64,000 nucleotides of DNA from Kitasatospora sp. NBC_00240 (GCF_026342405.1 NZ_JAPEMU010000001.1:2480001-2544000); one strand, 5' to 3'; shown: positions 48,450-56,094, counted from the first letter of the stretch. The notes: generated by a model not told the origin, from the sequence alone. Translations and numbers: made by a program.

Positions 48450-49454
48450 ATGAACGAGCAGACCACCACCGAGCCCAACAGGCTCCTCCGCGGCGTCCTC
48501 TTCCTCGTCATGGGCGCAGCACTCACCGTCGGCACCTGGTCCATCTACACCCTCCTCACCGTCAAATTCGGAGCCCCCAAGAAAGTCGCCGTCTTCGGCT
48601 CCGGCATGTTCGACGGCGCCGCCCTCTACTTCGCGCTCCTCGCCCAGCGCTACGCCACCAGCCCCGACTCCGGCCTCGCCCCCCGCCTCGCCATGCTCGC
48701 CATGGTCACCGCCAGCTCCTGGGTGAACTGGACCCACGCGCAACTGGAAGGCTGGGGCATCGTCGGCGGGATCCTCCTCGCCCCCGCCCCGGTCATCGCC
48801 GAGGTGGCCTTCGAGATGTGGCACCGCTACGAGCACCGTGAGGCCCTTCGGGACCAGGGCCGCGTACAGAGCGCCCTCCCTGTCATCCCCGGACTCGCCT
48901 GGCTGCTCTTCCCGAAGAAGTCCGCGAAGGTGATGCGCGCATCGGTTGGCGCCCAGCTGGATGTCGTGGAGCGTGAGGCGCAGCACGCCGCATCACCCGC
49001 TGATGCGCATCGTCTGGAGCGCACCACCGCACCCCGCCACGCGGTCACCGCAGAGGCGGACGGCGATGCGCAGCGCATCGTCATCACCCTGCAGCAGCCG
49101 CACGCCATCACCGCATCACCCGCCGGCCGGCAGCACGCCGCGCATGATGCGCCCAATGTCGTCGCACGTCAGCGCCGTGATACGGCCCCGCGCATCATCA
49201 CCGTCCCGCAGGCCGCATCGGACGATGCGCACCCCGGTGACGCGCTCGCGGCGCCGCACGACGTGGACTTCGCCGCAGTGTCGAAGGCCGCCGCGGTGCG
49301 GGCGATGCGCGATGCGCACCCCGATGCGGCGGCGCAGCAGATCGCTGATGCGCTCGCGCCGCACGGCATCACCGTGACCGCCAACTACGTCCGCACCGTT
49401 TGCTCCCGCGCATCATCCGGTGACCCGCAGCAGGGCACCGGCGGCTACCTGTAG
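48450..49454 (+). CDS. DUF2637-like (Spd-type) membrane protein with repeat-rich C-terminus
   Basis: 334 residues: four membrane segments in the first 135 residues (GVLFLVMGAALTVGTWSIYTLL; GAALYFALLAQRY; LAMLAMVTASSWVNWTHA; GGILLAPAPVIAEVAFEMW), as in DUF2637 proteins linked to plasmid spreading. Residues about 160-320 are a low-complexity Ala/His/Asp region whose DNA carries the GATGCG/CGCATC array. The end (AVRAMRDAHPDAAAQQIADAL) looks like an HTH. ATG with AAGGAAA upstream. Confidence 0.72.
   Translation: MNEQTTTEPNRLLRGVLFLVMGAALTVGTWSIYTLLTVKFGAPKKVAVFGSGMFDGAALYFALLAQRYATSPDSGLAPRLAMLAMVTASSWVNWTHAQLEGWGIVGGILLAPAPVIAEVAFEMWHRYEHREALRDQGRVQSALPVIPGLAWLLFPKKSAKVMRASVGAQLDVVEREAQHAASPADAHRLERTTAPRHAVTAEADGDAQRIVITLQQPHAITASPAGRQHAAHDAPNVVARQRRDTAPRIITVPQAASDDAHPGDALAAPHDVDFAAVSKAAAVRAMRDAHPDAAAQQIADALAPHGITVTANYVRTVCSRASSGDPQQGTGGYL
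48932..49414. repeat. GATGCG/CGCATC motif array, candidate transfer or partition site
   Basis: Seventeen copies of the hexamer in either orientation within 483 bp, several as palindromes (GATGCGCGCATC at 48932, GATGCGCATC at 49002, GATGCGC-A-GCGCATC at 49065). They fall in more than one reading frame and use locally rare GAT, GCA and TCA codons. Adjacent to the translocase gene, as plasmid clt sites are. Confidence 0.75.
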
Positions 49455-49512
49455 CCCTCGACGCTTCACCGCACCACCGACTGCCGCTACCCCATGCGAA
49501 GGAGAGAGTTCC

Positions 49513-51396
49513 GTGGCCCAGTTCATCGGCCCCGCCGAGGTGCCGTTCCTCCCCAGGCCGACCCGGGCCGCCCAGGCGACGATCGTGACGGCGATGCCGA
49601 CGACGACGGACCCGACGACGGCATTCCCGCAGGTCGCCGTCGCTCCGGCGGACGTTCTCCGATCGTCGTCAACGATCACGGACGTGGCCGTGAAGGCCAA
49701 GCCGGCCCCCGCCCGGCGTCTCCTGACCAGCTGCGTAGCCGTCGCCCGCCGCACCTACGCCCTCACCCTCCGGTACAAGGTCGAACTGGCCCCCGCCTAC
49801 ACCGTCAGCACCCTCACCGCCCTCGGCTGGTGGCAGCACCTCGCTGGCGCCGGAGGCTGGACCGTCGCCGCCTACACCGGCCTCGGCCTGGCATCCGCCG
49901 CTGTCGGCGGCGCCGGCCTCCACTTCAAGAACATGCCGCTCCTCGGCGGCGGCACCGCCGTGGCGCTCGCCCTCGCCGACGTCGCCACCGCAGTCGGTGC
50001 CGGCCCCGGTGGTGTCTCCCTCACCGCGGCGGCCGTCACTGCCGGCGCCGGGTACGGCGCGTACGTGCCGTGGCTCATCGCCCACCGCAAGGGCAACAAG
50101 CCCGTCGACGGCGCGAAGACCACCGAGGTCAACACCGTCACCGCGGACGCCATCACCCCCGCCGCCGATGTCCTCGTCCCCGGGGGCCCCTTCCACAACG
50201 AGTCCATCCCCTACGCCGACGACAACAACGACGACCCCGCCGCCCCCATCCGCATCGGCTGGGACGAATACGGCCGCCCCGTCTACCTCACCCTCCTGTA
50301 CCGGCACACCCTCATTGCCGGCGCCTCCGACTGGGGCAAGTCCGGCCTCGTCAACCTCGTCATCAAGAAGCTCCTCAAGAAGAAGCACGTCGAGCTGTAC
50401 GGCATCGACATGAAGCCCGGCGCCGTCGAGCTCGGCCCGTGGGAGCCCCTCATGAAGCGCCTCGCCCGCGGACCCGAAGAAGCCCGCGACCTCCTCCAGG
50501 CCGTGCGCGCTGAATGCGACCGCCGGGGTGCGCTCCTCGAAGAGCTGTCCCGCCGCGAGCTGGCGGCTGGCCGCAAGGCTGTCCGCAAGTGGGTCCCGGG
50601 CGTGCACGGCACCGCGTGGTGGATCGTCACCGACGAGCTGGGCGAGCTGATCCGCCAGGACGAAGAGCTCCGCAAGGAGGAAGCCGCCGCCGCGAAGGGC
50701 GACCCCGACGCCGGCCCGGCCGAGCGGGCCGCCGCTACCACCTACCAATCGCTCCTGGCCATCGCCCGCGGCTTCGGCATCCAGTTCATCTCCGCCACGC
50801 AGCAGCCGTCCAGCAAGGTGTTCGGCGGCGACACCGACGCCCGCGGCAACTACACCAACAGGATCTGCACTCGCGTCGGCGAGGCCGGCCACACCCAGTT
50901 CATCTTCGGCACTGGCTGGAAGGCGGCCGGGTTCACACCGCACCAGCTCACCAGGCCCGGCGAGTTCTATCTCGGTGCGCCGGAGATGCCGTTGACGGAC
51001 CCGCCGAAGTGCCGGGCCGAGTACGTCACCGACCTGGACATCGCCGCGGACGTGGCTCACCTGCACTCGGCCGCACCTTCGCGGCCGGTTGGCCGGTTCG
51101 CCCCGCAGGGCCAGCTGCACCTCGTCAAGGAGCCCACGCCGAAGCCGGCCGGACCGACCTACCCCGACGGCACGTCGGTCGGCCGCGACGAGTGGCCCGA
51201 CCTGTATCGGGTTCTCCTGGAGCTGTGTGCCGAGCACGGATCCGCCACCAAGGCCGAACTGACGGAGGCCGGCCCGTTCGGGTCCCGCGACACGGTCCGC
51301 CGCGCCCTCGACCTGTGGATCACCCGCGGCGTGCTGGTCCGCAAGGCCGGCAAGGCCGAGCAGTTCTACCTCCCCACCGACGACACCGAGATCTGA
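49513..51396 (+). CDS. FtsK/TraB-like DNA translocase
   Basis: 627 residues. N-terminal part with hydrophobic segments (about residues 80-190), then the motor domain: Walker A AGASDWGKSGLVN near 275, LYGIDMKPGAVELG, Walker B WWIVTDELGELI, and sensor segment QFISATQQPSS. The C-terminal 65 residues (LYRVLLELCAEHGSATKAELTEAG) form a winged helix, as in FtsK gamma and TraB, which read short DNA motifs. In Streptomyces elements such proteins move double-stranded DNA between cells. GTG start with GGAGAGAG upstream. Confidence 0.85.
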   Translation: MAQFIGPAEVPFLPRPTRAAQATIVTAMPTTTDPTTAFPQVAVAPADVLRSSSTITDVAVKAKPAPARRLLTSCVAVARRTYALTLRYKVELAPAYTVSTLTALGWWQHLAGAGGWTVAAYTGLGLASAAVGGAGLHFKNMPLLGGGTAVALALADVATAVGAGPGGVSLTAAAVTAGAGYGAYVPWLIAHRKGNKPVDGAKTTEVNTVTADAITPAADVLVPGGPFHNESIPYADDNNDDPAAPIRIGWDEYGRPVYLTLLYRHTLIAGASDWGKSGLVNLVIKKLLKKKHVELYGIDMKPGAVELGPWEPLMKRLARGPEEARDLLQAVRAECDRRGALLEELSRRELAAGRKAVRKWVPGVHGTAWWIVTDELGELIRQDEELRKEEAAAAKGDPDAGPAERAAATTYQSLLAIARGFGIQFISATQQPSSKVFGGDTDARGNYTNRICTRVGEAGHTQFIFGTGWKAAGFTPHQLTRPGEFYLGAPEMPLTDPPKCRAEYVTDLDIAADVAHLHSAAPSRPVGRFAPQGQLHLVKEPTPKPAGPTYPDGTSVGRDEWPDLYRVLLELCAEHGSATKAELTEAGPFGSRDTVRRALDLWITRGVLVRKAGKAEQFYLPTDDTEI

Positions 51397-51405
51397 GGAC
51401 CCGCC

Positions 51406-51873
51406 ATGAACCAGCAGCAGACCGCCAACGCCCTGCCCGTCCACCTGCCGCAGCCGATCCCTTTCCTGCCCGCCCCCGCCAGGGCGCAGCAGCCGATGCT
51501 CCAGCAGATGCCCGGAGTCGTCGTCACCCCCGATGGGCAGCTGTACCACGGCTACCCGCCGATTCCGTACCCGGAGCCGGCCGCCCCCGACCCGCGGCCG
51601 ATGCTGTTGGCGAGCGCCGGCGTTTTCGGGGCGGGTGTCGGCTGGGGCGGTGCGCAGCTGCTGGGCGCGCTGGCCGGGGTGTCGACGGGGACGTTGCTCG
51701 CGGCAACCGTCGCGGTGATCGCCCTGAAGACGAAGCTGCCCACCCCTGGCGGGACTGGCGGCGGGACGGTGTACAACCACACCGAGCAGCACACCCACCA
51801 CACCACCGCCACTGGGCTGTTCGGCCGGGCCAACAGCACGATCAACAGCGCACGCACCAACAACTTCGGCTGA
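51406..51873 (+). CDS. Membrane protein, Spd-like
   Basis: 155 residues: Pro/Gln-rich N-terminus, two hydrophobic segments at about 68-110 (MLLASAGVFGAGVGWGGAQLLG; TGTLLAATVAVIALKT), and a His/Thr/Asn-rich end. Follows the translocase directly, like spreading proteins in plasmids. ATG with GAGGACC upstream. Confidence 0.65.
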   Translation: MNQQQTANALPVHLPQPIPFLPAPARAQQPMLQQMPGVVVTPDGQLYHGYPPIPYPEPAAPDPRPMLLASAGVFGAGVGWGGAQLLGALAGVSTGTLLAATVAVIALKTKLPTPGGTGGGTVYNHTEQHTHHTTATGLFGRANSTINSARTNNFG

Positions 51874-51939
51874 CCGAGCTCCGGCAGAGCGACCGTCAAC
51901 CGGGGCAGCATATAAACGGCGTTCGCTCCCCGGGCGGAG

Positions 51940-51945
51940 TACAGT
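51940..51945 (+). promoter_or_regulatory. -10 element of the Y RNA transcript
   Basis: TACAGT lies 8 bases before the first predicted Y RNA nucleotide (51953). No convincing -35 is seen. Confidence 0.4.
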
Positions 51946-51952
51946 GGCCAAC

Positions 51953-52088
51953 GTCCAGGTGCGTAGGCAGAGGTTACTTCCACTTGTAATGGGCAGGTCG
52001 CGGGTTCGAGTCCCGTCATCGACCTACGGTCGGTGTAGCTCAGTCGGCCAGAGCAGCTGTGTCACCTCCGCCGCCTCGATCTCTGGGC
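51953..52088 (+). ncRNA. Y RNA-like 1 with permuted tRNA module (YrlA type)
   Basis: Terminal stem GTCCAG/CTGGGC, conserved 5' element GTGCGTAGG and 3' element TCGATCTC, second stem GGCAGAGGT (51966-51974) with ACCTCCGCC (52064-52072), and TTACTTC at the loop entrance. The distal loop holds a tRNA mimic in permuted order: T arm with TTCGAGT loop (52000-52016), an 8-bp acceptor-like stem closed by TAC (52017-52035), and a D arm GCTC/GAGC (52038-52054). There is no anticodon arm. Confidence 0.82.
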
Positions 52089-52104
52089 ATACAACTTCAT
52101 GCAG

Positions 52105-52179
52105 GGCACCTCCCGGTGCGCAGGGCAACGGCTACTTCTGCAACAAGCCGCCGTCGCCCGCTTCTGATCTCGGGAGGCC
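52105..52179 (+). ncRNA. Y RNA-like 2, compact form
   Basis: Terminal stem CCTCCCG (52109-52115)/CGGGAGG (52171-52177), conserved GTGCGCAGG and TGATCTC elements, second stem GGGCAACGGC/GCCGTCGCCC with one A-C mismatch, and CTACTTC at the loop. The tRNA-like module is missing; the loop is only about 17 nt. Confidence 0.72.
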
Positions 52180-52187
52180 ACAGCATC

Positions 52188-52327
52188 GGGACGCCCGGTG
52201 CGAAGGCAGCGGATACTTCATTCGGTCGCGGGTTCAAGTCCCGCCCGACCGCCCAACGGCGGCCGGTAGCTCAGTAGGTAGAGCAAATGACAACCCCTCC
52301 GTCGCCAACTCCGATCTCGGGCGTCCC
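52188..52327 (+). ncRNA. Y RNA-like 3 with permuted tRNA module (YrlA type)
   Basis: Ten-bp terminal stem GGGACGCCCG/CGGGCGTCCC, conserved GTGCGAAGG and CGATCTC elements, second stem GGCAGCGG (52205-52212)/CCGTCGCC (52299-52306), and ATACTTC. The distal module is T arm with TTCAAGT loop (52228-52244), a 9-bp acceptor-like stem with one mismatch and CAAC loop (52245-52266), then D arm GCTC/GAGC (52269-52284). No anticodon arm and no CCA position. Confidence 0.85.
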
Positions 52328-52335
52328 ACTGCTGA

Positions 52336-52365
52336 GCCTCCCCTCCATGTGAGGGGCTTTCTCTT
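52336..52365 (+). terminator. Y RNA terminator overlapping the Ro ribosome-binding site
   Basis: CCCCTC (52340-52345)/GAGGGG (52351-52356) with loop CATGT, then CTTTCTCTT. GAGGGG is also the Shine-Dalgarno for the TTG start at 52364, so folding would hide it. Confidence 0.65.
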
Positions 52366-53941
52366 GTCCAGGTTCAACACCCGCACCGCGCAGCCGGTCG
52401 CCACCTCGCCCGTGACCACCACCGGGCAGACCACCGTCAACCACCAGGGCGGCACCGGCCACCTCCGCGACGCGAAGAGCGAGCTGTTTCTCCTCGCCGT
52501 GTCCAACACCGTCAGCAACGACACCTTCTACGAGAAGGCCGGCACCCGCGACGACCGCTACCAGCGCCTCGTCCGCAAGCTCGCAGCCGACGACCCCGAG
52601 TGGACCGCCAGCCTCCTGCGCTGGCTCCGCACCGACGCCAACATGCGCACCGCCGCCCTCGTCGGCGCCGCCGAGTTCACCGCCGAGCGCATCCTGCGCC
52701 AGCTCCCCGGCCACTCCCGGCAGGTCATCGCCTCCGTCCTCCAGCGCCCCGACGAGCCCGGTGAGCTCCTCGCCTACTGGACCAGCCACTACGGCCGCAA
52801 CATCCCCAAGCCCGTCAAGCGCGGCATCGAGGACGCCATCGGCCAGCTGTACACCGAGAAGGCTCTCCTCAAGTACGACACCGCCAGCAAGGGCTTCCGC
52901 TTCGGTGACGTCCTCGAACTCGTCCACCCGAGCCCGAGGGCCCTCTGGCAGGGCGACCTGTTCAAGCACGCCCTCGACCGGCGTCACAACCGGGACAACT
53001 CGATCCCCGAGTCTCTGACCATGCTGCACGCCCGGGCGTTCCTCGCTGCCATGCCCGTCTCCGACCGCCGCGCCTACCTCGACACCACCGGCGCCCAGCT
53101 GTCCCTGCGAGAAGCGGGCATGACGTGGGAGGCGCTCGCCGGATGGCTGCAGGGCCCGCTCGACGCTGCGGCTTGGACTGCCGTGATCCCGTCCATGGGG
53201 TACATGGCGCTCCTACGAAACCTGCGGAACTTCGACCAGGCCGGGGTGCCCGACGATGTCGCCGCCAGCGTTGCGGCGACCCTCGCCGACCCCGCCGCTG
53301 TCGCCAAGTCCCGGCAGTTCCCGTTCAGGTTCCTCGCCGCGTACAAGAACGCCCCGTCCCTGCGCTGGGGACACGCCCTGGAGAAGGCCCTCGGCTACAG
53401 CCTGGCCAACGTCCCGGCCCTGCCCGGTCGCACCCTGGTTCTCGTCGATCGGTCCGGGTCGATGTTCGGCGGCATCAGCGAGCGCACCCAGCTGAACCGC
53501 GCGGACTCCGCCGCCGTGTTCGGTACCGCCCTGGCGATGCGCGCCGAGAGCAGTGACCTCATCGAGTTCGGATCCACCTCCCAGCACGTCACCTACCGAG
53601 CCGGCGAATCGGTCCTCCCCGTCATCGGTCGATTCCACGACCTCGGCGGCACCGCGACCGCCGCAGCTGTCCGCGCCCACTACCGGGCTCATGACCGCGT
53701 CGTCATCGTCACCGACGAGCAGACCGGCCCCTCAAACTGGGGCGGCAACCCGCTCGACGCCATCCCGGCCAGCGTGCCCGTCTACACCTGGAACCTCGCC
53801 GGGTACCACAGCGGTCACGCCCCGACCGGGACGGCCAACCGTCACACCTTCGGCGGTCTGACCGATCAGGCTTTCGGGCTGATCCCGCTTCTCGAAGCTG
53901 GCCGTAGTGCCGCCTGGCCGTGGGAGCACAAGGCAGCGTGA
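52364..53941 (+). CDS. rsr: Ro60/TROVE-domain RNA-binding protein (Rsr)
   Basis: 525 residues, normal Ro length. The TROVE HEAT-like ring covers about residues 15-350 (ELFLLAVSNTVSNDTFYEKAG, IASVLQRPDEPGELLAYW, LREAGMTWEALAGWLQ, SMGYMALLRNLRNF), and the vWA-like domain has an intact MIDAS DRSGSM (Asp362, Ser364, Ser366) with a Thr and VIVTDEQT. Ro rings bind Y RNA and misfolded RNA and, in bacteria, tether PNPase. The TTG start is chosen because MSRFNTRT matches Ro N-termini and GAGGGG lies 7 nt upstream; longer readings run through the Y RNA genes. Confidence 0.92.
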   Translation: MSRFNTRTAQPVATSPVTTTGQTTVNHQGGTGHLRDAKSELFLLAVSNTVSNDTFYEKAGTRDDRYQRLVRKLAADDPEWTASLLRWLRTDANMRTAALVGAAEFTAERILRQLPGHSRQVIASVLQRPDEPGELLAYWTSHYGRNIPKPVKRGIEDAIGQLYTEKALLKYDTASKGFRFGDVLELVHPSPRALWQGDLFKHALDRRHNRDNSIPESLTMLHARAFLAAMPVSDRRAYLDTTGAQLSLREAGMTWEALAGWLQGPLDAAAWTAVIPSMGYMALLRNLRNFDQAGVPDDVAASVAATLADPAAVAKSRQFPFRFLAAYKNAPSLRWGHALEKALGYSLANVPALPGRTLVLVDRSGSMFGGISERTQLNRADSAAVFGTALAMRAESSDLIEFGSTSQHVTYRAGESVLPVIGRFHDLGGTATAAAVRAHYRAHDRVVIVTDEQTGPSNWGGNPLDAIPASVPVYTWNLAGYHSGHAPTGTANRHTFGGLTDQAFGLIPLLEAGRSAAWPWEHKAA

Positions 53942-53954
53942 CCTGACCGTCGAA

Positions 53955-53980
53955 CCCGCCCCGGCCATTACCGGGGCGGG
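53955..53980 (+). terminator. 10-bp GC hairpin after Ro
   Basis: CCCGCCCCGG/CCGGGGCGGG with loop CCATTA; no T-run. Confidence 0.6.
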
Positions 53981-54004
53981 CGCTACTGCGAGAGGATGAA
54001 CGAC

Positions 54005-54460
54005 ATGGGAGAGCCGATCCAGGGCATCGCGGTGACGGTCATGTCCAACGGTGAGATCAGAGTCACCGCCGACCTCTTTCCGGATGAGGCGACACAGGGT
54101 GTGATGGTGCGAGGTTTCTCCAGGACCGAGGCCCACCGCATGGGCGCTCTCCTGACGATGGCTTCCGCCGTCAGCCAGATCGGCGTAGAGCGGGTGCCAG
54201 TACGTGGTCTCCCCCGCCGAAACAGTGTGACTCAGCAGCACCTCCATGAAGTCTCGACGGTGTACCGGCAGGCCGTGCAGCAAGGCCACCCGCCCACCAA
54301 GACTGTGGCCGAATACTTCGGGGCTTCCCATTCCACAGCGGCGCGCTGGGTTTGCATGGCGCGGAGGGAGAGCTTCCTCGGACCGGCCAGCCGGGGGCAA
54401 GCTGGAGAGCATGCGTCCCGACGGCCCACCCGCCAGGGGGCGAACCCTGATGACCGCTGA
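54005..54460 (+). CDS. Hypothetical protein with C-terminal HTH (paralogue 1)
   Basis: 151 residues; a beta-rich N-terminal half of unknown fold and a helix-turn-helix near the end (VYRQAVQQGHPPTKTVAEYFGASHSTAARWVCMARRE). ATG placed 9 bases after GAGAGG; an ATG 9 bases earlier lies too close. Proteins of this form are frequent in Streptomyces mobile elements. Confidence 0.65.
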   Translation: MGEPIQGIAVTVMSNGEIRVTADLFPDEATQGVMVRGFSRTEAHRMGALLTMASAVSQIGVERVPVRGLPRRNSVTQQHLHEVSTVYRQAVQQGHPPTKTVAEYFGASHSTAARWVCMARRESFLGPASRGQAGEHASRRPTRQGANPDDR

Positions 54461-55046
54461 GTTGGGCGGCCAAAAGCTGGAGATCTGGAAGATCTTCGTC
54501 CTCCCTGGCGCCGACGCAGCATGGGTGAGGAGCAGCCACGACGCCTCTGTGCCCTCACGGTTCGACGCGCAGATTCATCTCCGGCGGCCAGCAGTGACTG
54601 TGACCATGGCGATCATTGTTGACCCGGGAGGTCGCGCGCTGATTCGCGAGTTCGCGGTGTCCCCAACGGACCGGGGCGGCACGGTTACCACTCGTCTCCT
54701 ACGCAAGATCCCAATCGAGCGGCTCATGCGCGTCGCGCTTGAAGAGGTCTCGATGCCGGCCACCGCCCGTCCCGAGATTCACCCCACCGCATTCCAGGTT
54801 GCAGGCGACCCGGAGCATCAGGCGTGGGTAGCTCCAGGCCCGGCGCAAGGGCGGGGACGGGCAGTACCGGCGGACCGGGTCTCTCAAGCCGCAGAGATCT
54901 ACAAGCAAGCCCTGGCGTCCGGTAGTCGGGCCCCGGGTGAGGCTGTAGCTGCCCAGCTCAACTACTCGCGCGCCACTGCAGCGCGAGACATTCGTGCGGC
55001 CCGAGAGCGCGGTCTTCTTCCCTGGCTCAACGAGGTAGCTGGGTAA
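54450..55046 (+). CDS. Hypothetical protein with C-terminal HTH (paralogue 2)
   Basis: 198 residues; residues 55-110 beta/alpha, C-terminus IYKQALASGSRAPGEAVAAQLNYSRATAARDIRAARERGLL is homologous in pattern to paralogue 1. It overlaps that gene by 11 bases; the ATG at 54450 is preferred, with one at 54411 possible. A two-subunit regulator is conceivable. Confidence 0.65.
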   Translation: MTAELGGQKLEIWKIFVLPGADAAWVRSSHDASVPSRFDAQIHLRRPAVTVTMAIIVDPGGRALIREFAVSPTDRGGTVTTRLLRKIPIERLMRVALEEVSMPATARPEIHPTAFQVAGDPEHQAWVAPGPAQGRGRAVPADRVSQAAEIYKQALASGSRAPGEAVAAQLNYSRATAARDIRAARERGLLPWLNEVAG

Positions 55047-55143
55047 AGCCAGGAGCGCCGGCAGACCAGCTGGCCAACGTGCATGGGTTGGGCATTGTCC
55101 GTCGACGCTGATTCGATTTGCCCTCGCGCGGATGATGGGAACC

Positions 55144-55299
55144 ATGGACGACCCCACCCTCGAAAACCCGCTCAACCAACTCGCCCAGGCCGCAGTCGCG
55201 GCCCACGAGCTGTACCTCGCCTACCTCAACGCCGGATTCACCGAGCAGCAAGCCCTCTACCTCACCGGGCGCATCCTGACCCGCGGCGCCGACACCTAG
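55144..55299 (+). CDS. Small helical phage protein
   Basis: 51 residues (MDDPTLENPLNQLAQAA start, HELYLAYLNAGFTEQQALYLT). This short pattern recurs in Streptomyces phages beside structural genes. Weak GGGAACC upstream. Function unknown. Confidence 0.6.
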   Translation: MDDPTLENPLNQLAQAAVAAHELYLAYLNAGFTEQQALYLTGRILTRGADT

Positions 55300-55377
55300 C
55301 CGAACACCTACACCGGCCGAACCACCGCAGCCGGTGACACACTAGGACGATCACACCGCACGCCCGGGAGGCCACCC

Positions 55378-56088
55378 TTGCCCGCCACCCCCACCCCCTG
55401 CCCCGGCCCCTGCTCCCGAGCCTGGCGCACAGCCGAAACCGCCGGCACCCCCCACGAACTCCAGCCCGCCTGGGGTCAGCCCGTGCACTGCTACACCTGC
55501 CAGACCCGCACCCGCGGCGACCTCGCGGCCATCCCCGAACTCCTCGCCGCGATATGGCTGGAGGCCACCAACGGCACCGCGCGGCCGGCCGACGTCACCA
55601 CCAGCCGCCCCGCCAGCGTCGCCCCGTGGCCCGGGCAGGCATCCCGCCTCCTCACCGACCTCATCGTCGGAGGCCTCGCCGAGCTGGAGGACGACATCCG
55701 AGCCCTGCGCGGTCTCGCACCGCGCACCGCGGCCGTTCGTGAAGGCGCCGCGGTGACGGCCAGCATCTCCTTCCTCGACACGCACCTCTCGTGGGCGATG
55801 GAACACCACCCTGCCGCCGGCGAGATCCACGAACGGGACTCCGCGAACCCCTCCGCGCAGATCCGCTCCTGGCACCGCATGGCGCAGCGTTTCACCAGCC
55901 GCGACGCCCGCCTGGAACAGCGGCAGGCGCCGTGCAAGCGATGCGGGTGGCGGAGCCTGTTCTACGCCGATGGTGAGGACTACATCGAGTGCCGCAACGC
56001 CGAATGCAAGCTGCTGATGACCGCCGACGAGTACGCGCACTGGGCTGAGGAAGTCGCCGCGAAGGGCACGCTGAAGCACGCAGCTTGA
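55378..56088 (+). CDS. Zinc-binding hypothetical protein
   Basis: 236 residues; N-terminal Cys cluster (CPGPCSRAW, CYTCQTRT), a helical middle and a C-terminal zinc ribbon (CKRCGWRSLFYADGEDYIECRNAEC). TTG start after GGGAGG. Such proteins precede terminase genes in several Streptomyces phages; role unknown. Confidence 0.65.
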   Translation: MPATPTPCPGPCSRAWRTAETAGTPHELQPAWGQPVHCYTCQTRTRGDLAAIPELLAAIWLEATNGTARPADVTTSRPASVAPWPGQASRLLTDLIVGGLAELEDDIRALRGLAPRTAAVREGAAVTASISFLDTHLSWAMEHHPAAGEIHERDSANPSAQIRSWHRMAQRFTSRDARLEQRQAPCKRCGWRSLFYADGEDYIECRNAECKLLMTADEYAHWAEEVAAKGTLKHAA

Positions 56089-56094
56089 TTTTCG

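Noticed and set aside
49669-51951. 760-codon leftward frame opposite the translocase
   Set aside because: Antisense shadow of the FtsK/TraB-like gene with low-complexity composition.
51990-52290. Two ordinary tRNA genes suggested by T-loop and D-loop sequences
   Set aside because: The T arm comes before the D arm, no anticodon arm lies between them, and the acceptor strands are joined by a 3-4 nt loop. The Y RNA reading explains all the parts.
51944-52363. N-terminal extension of the Ro protein by 140 residues
   Set aside because: The frame is open by chance across structured RNA genes; its residues show no Ro similarity and the match to Ro begins at SRFNTRT.
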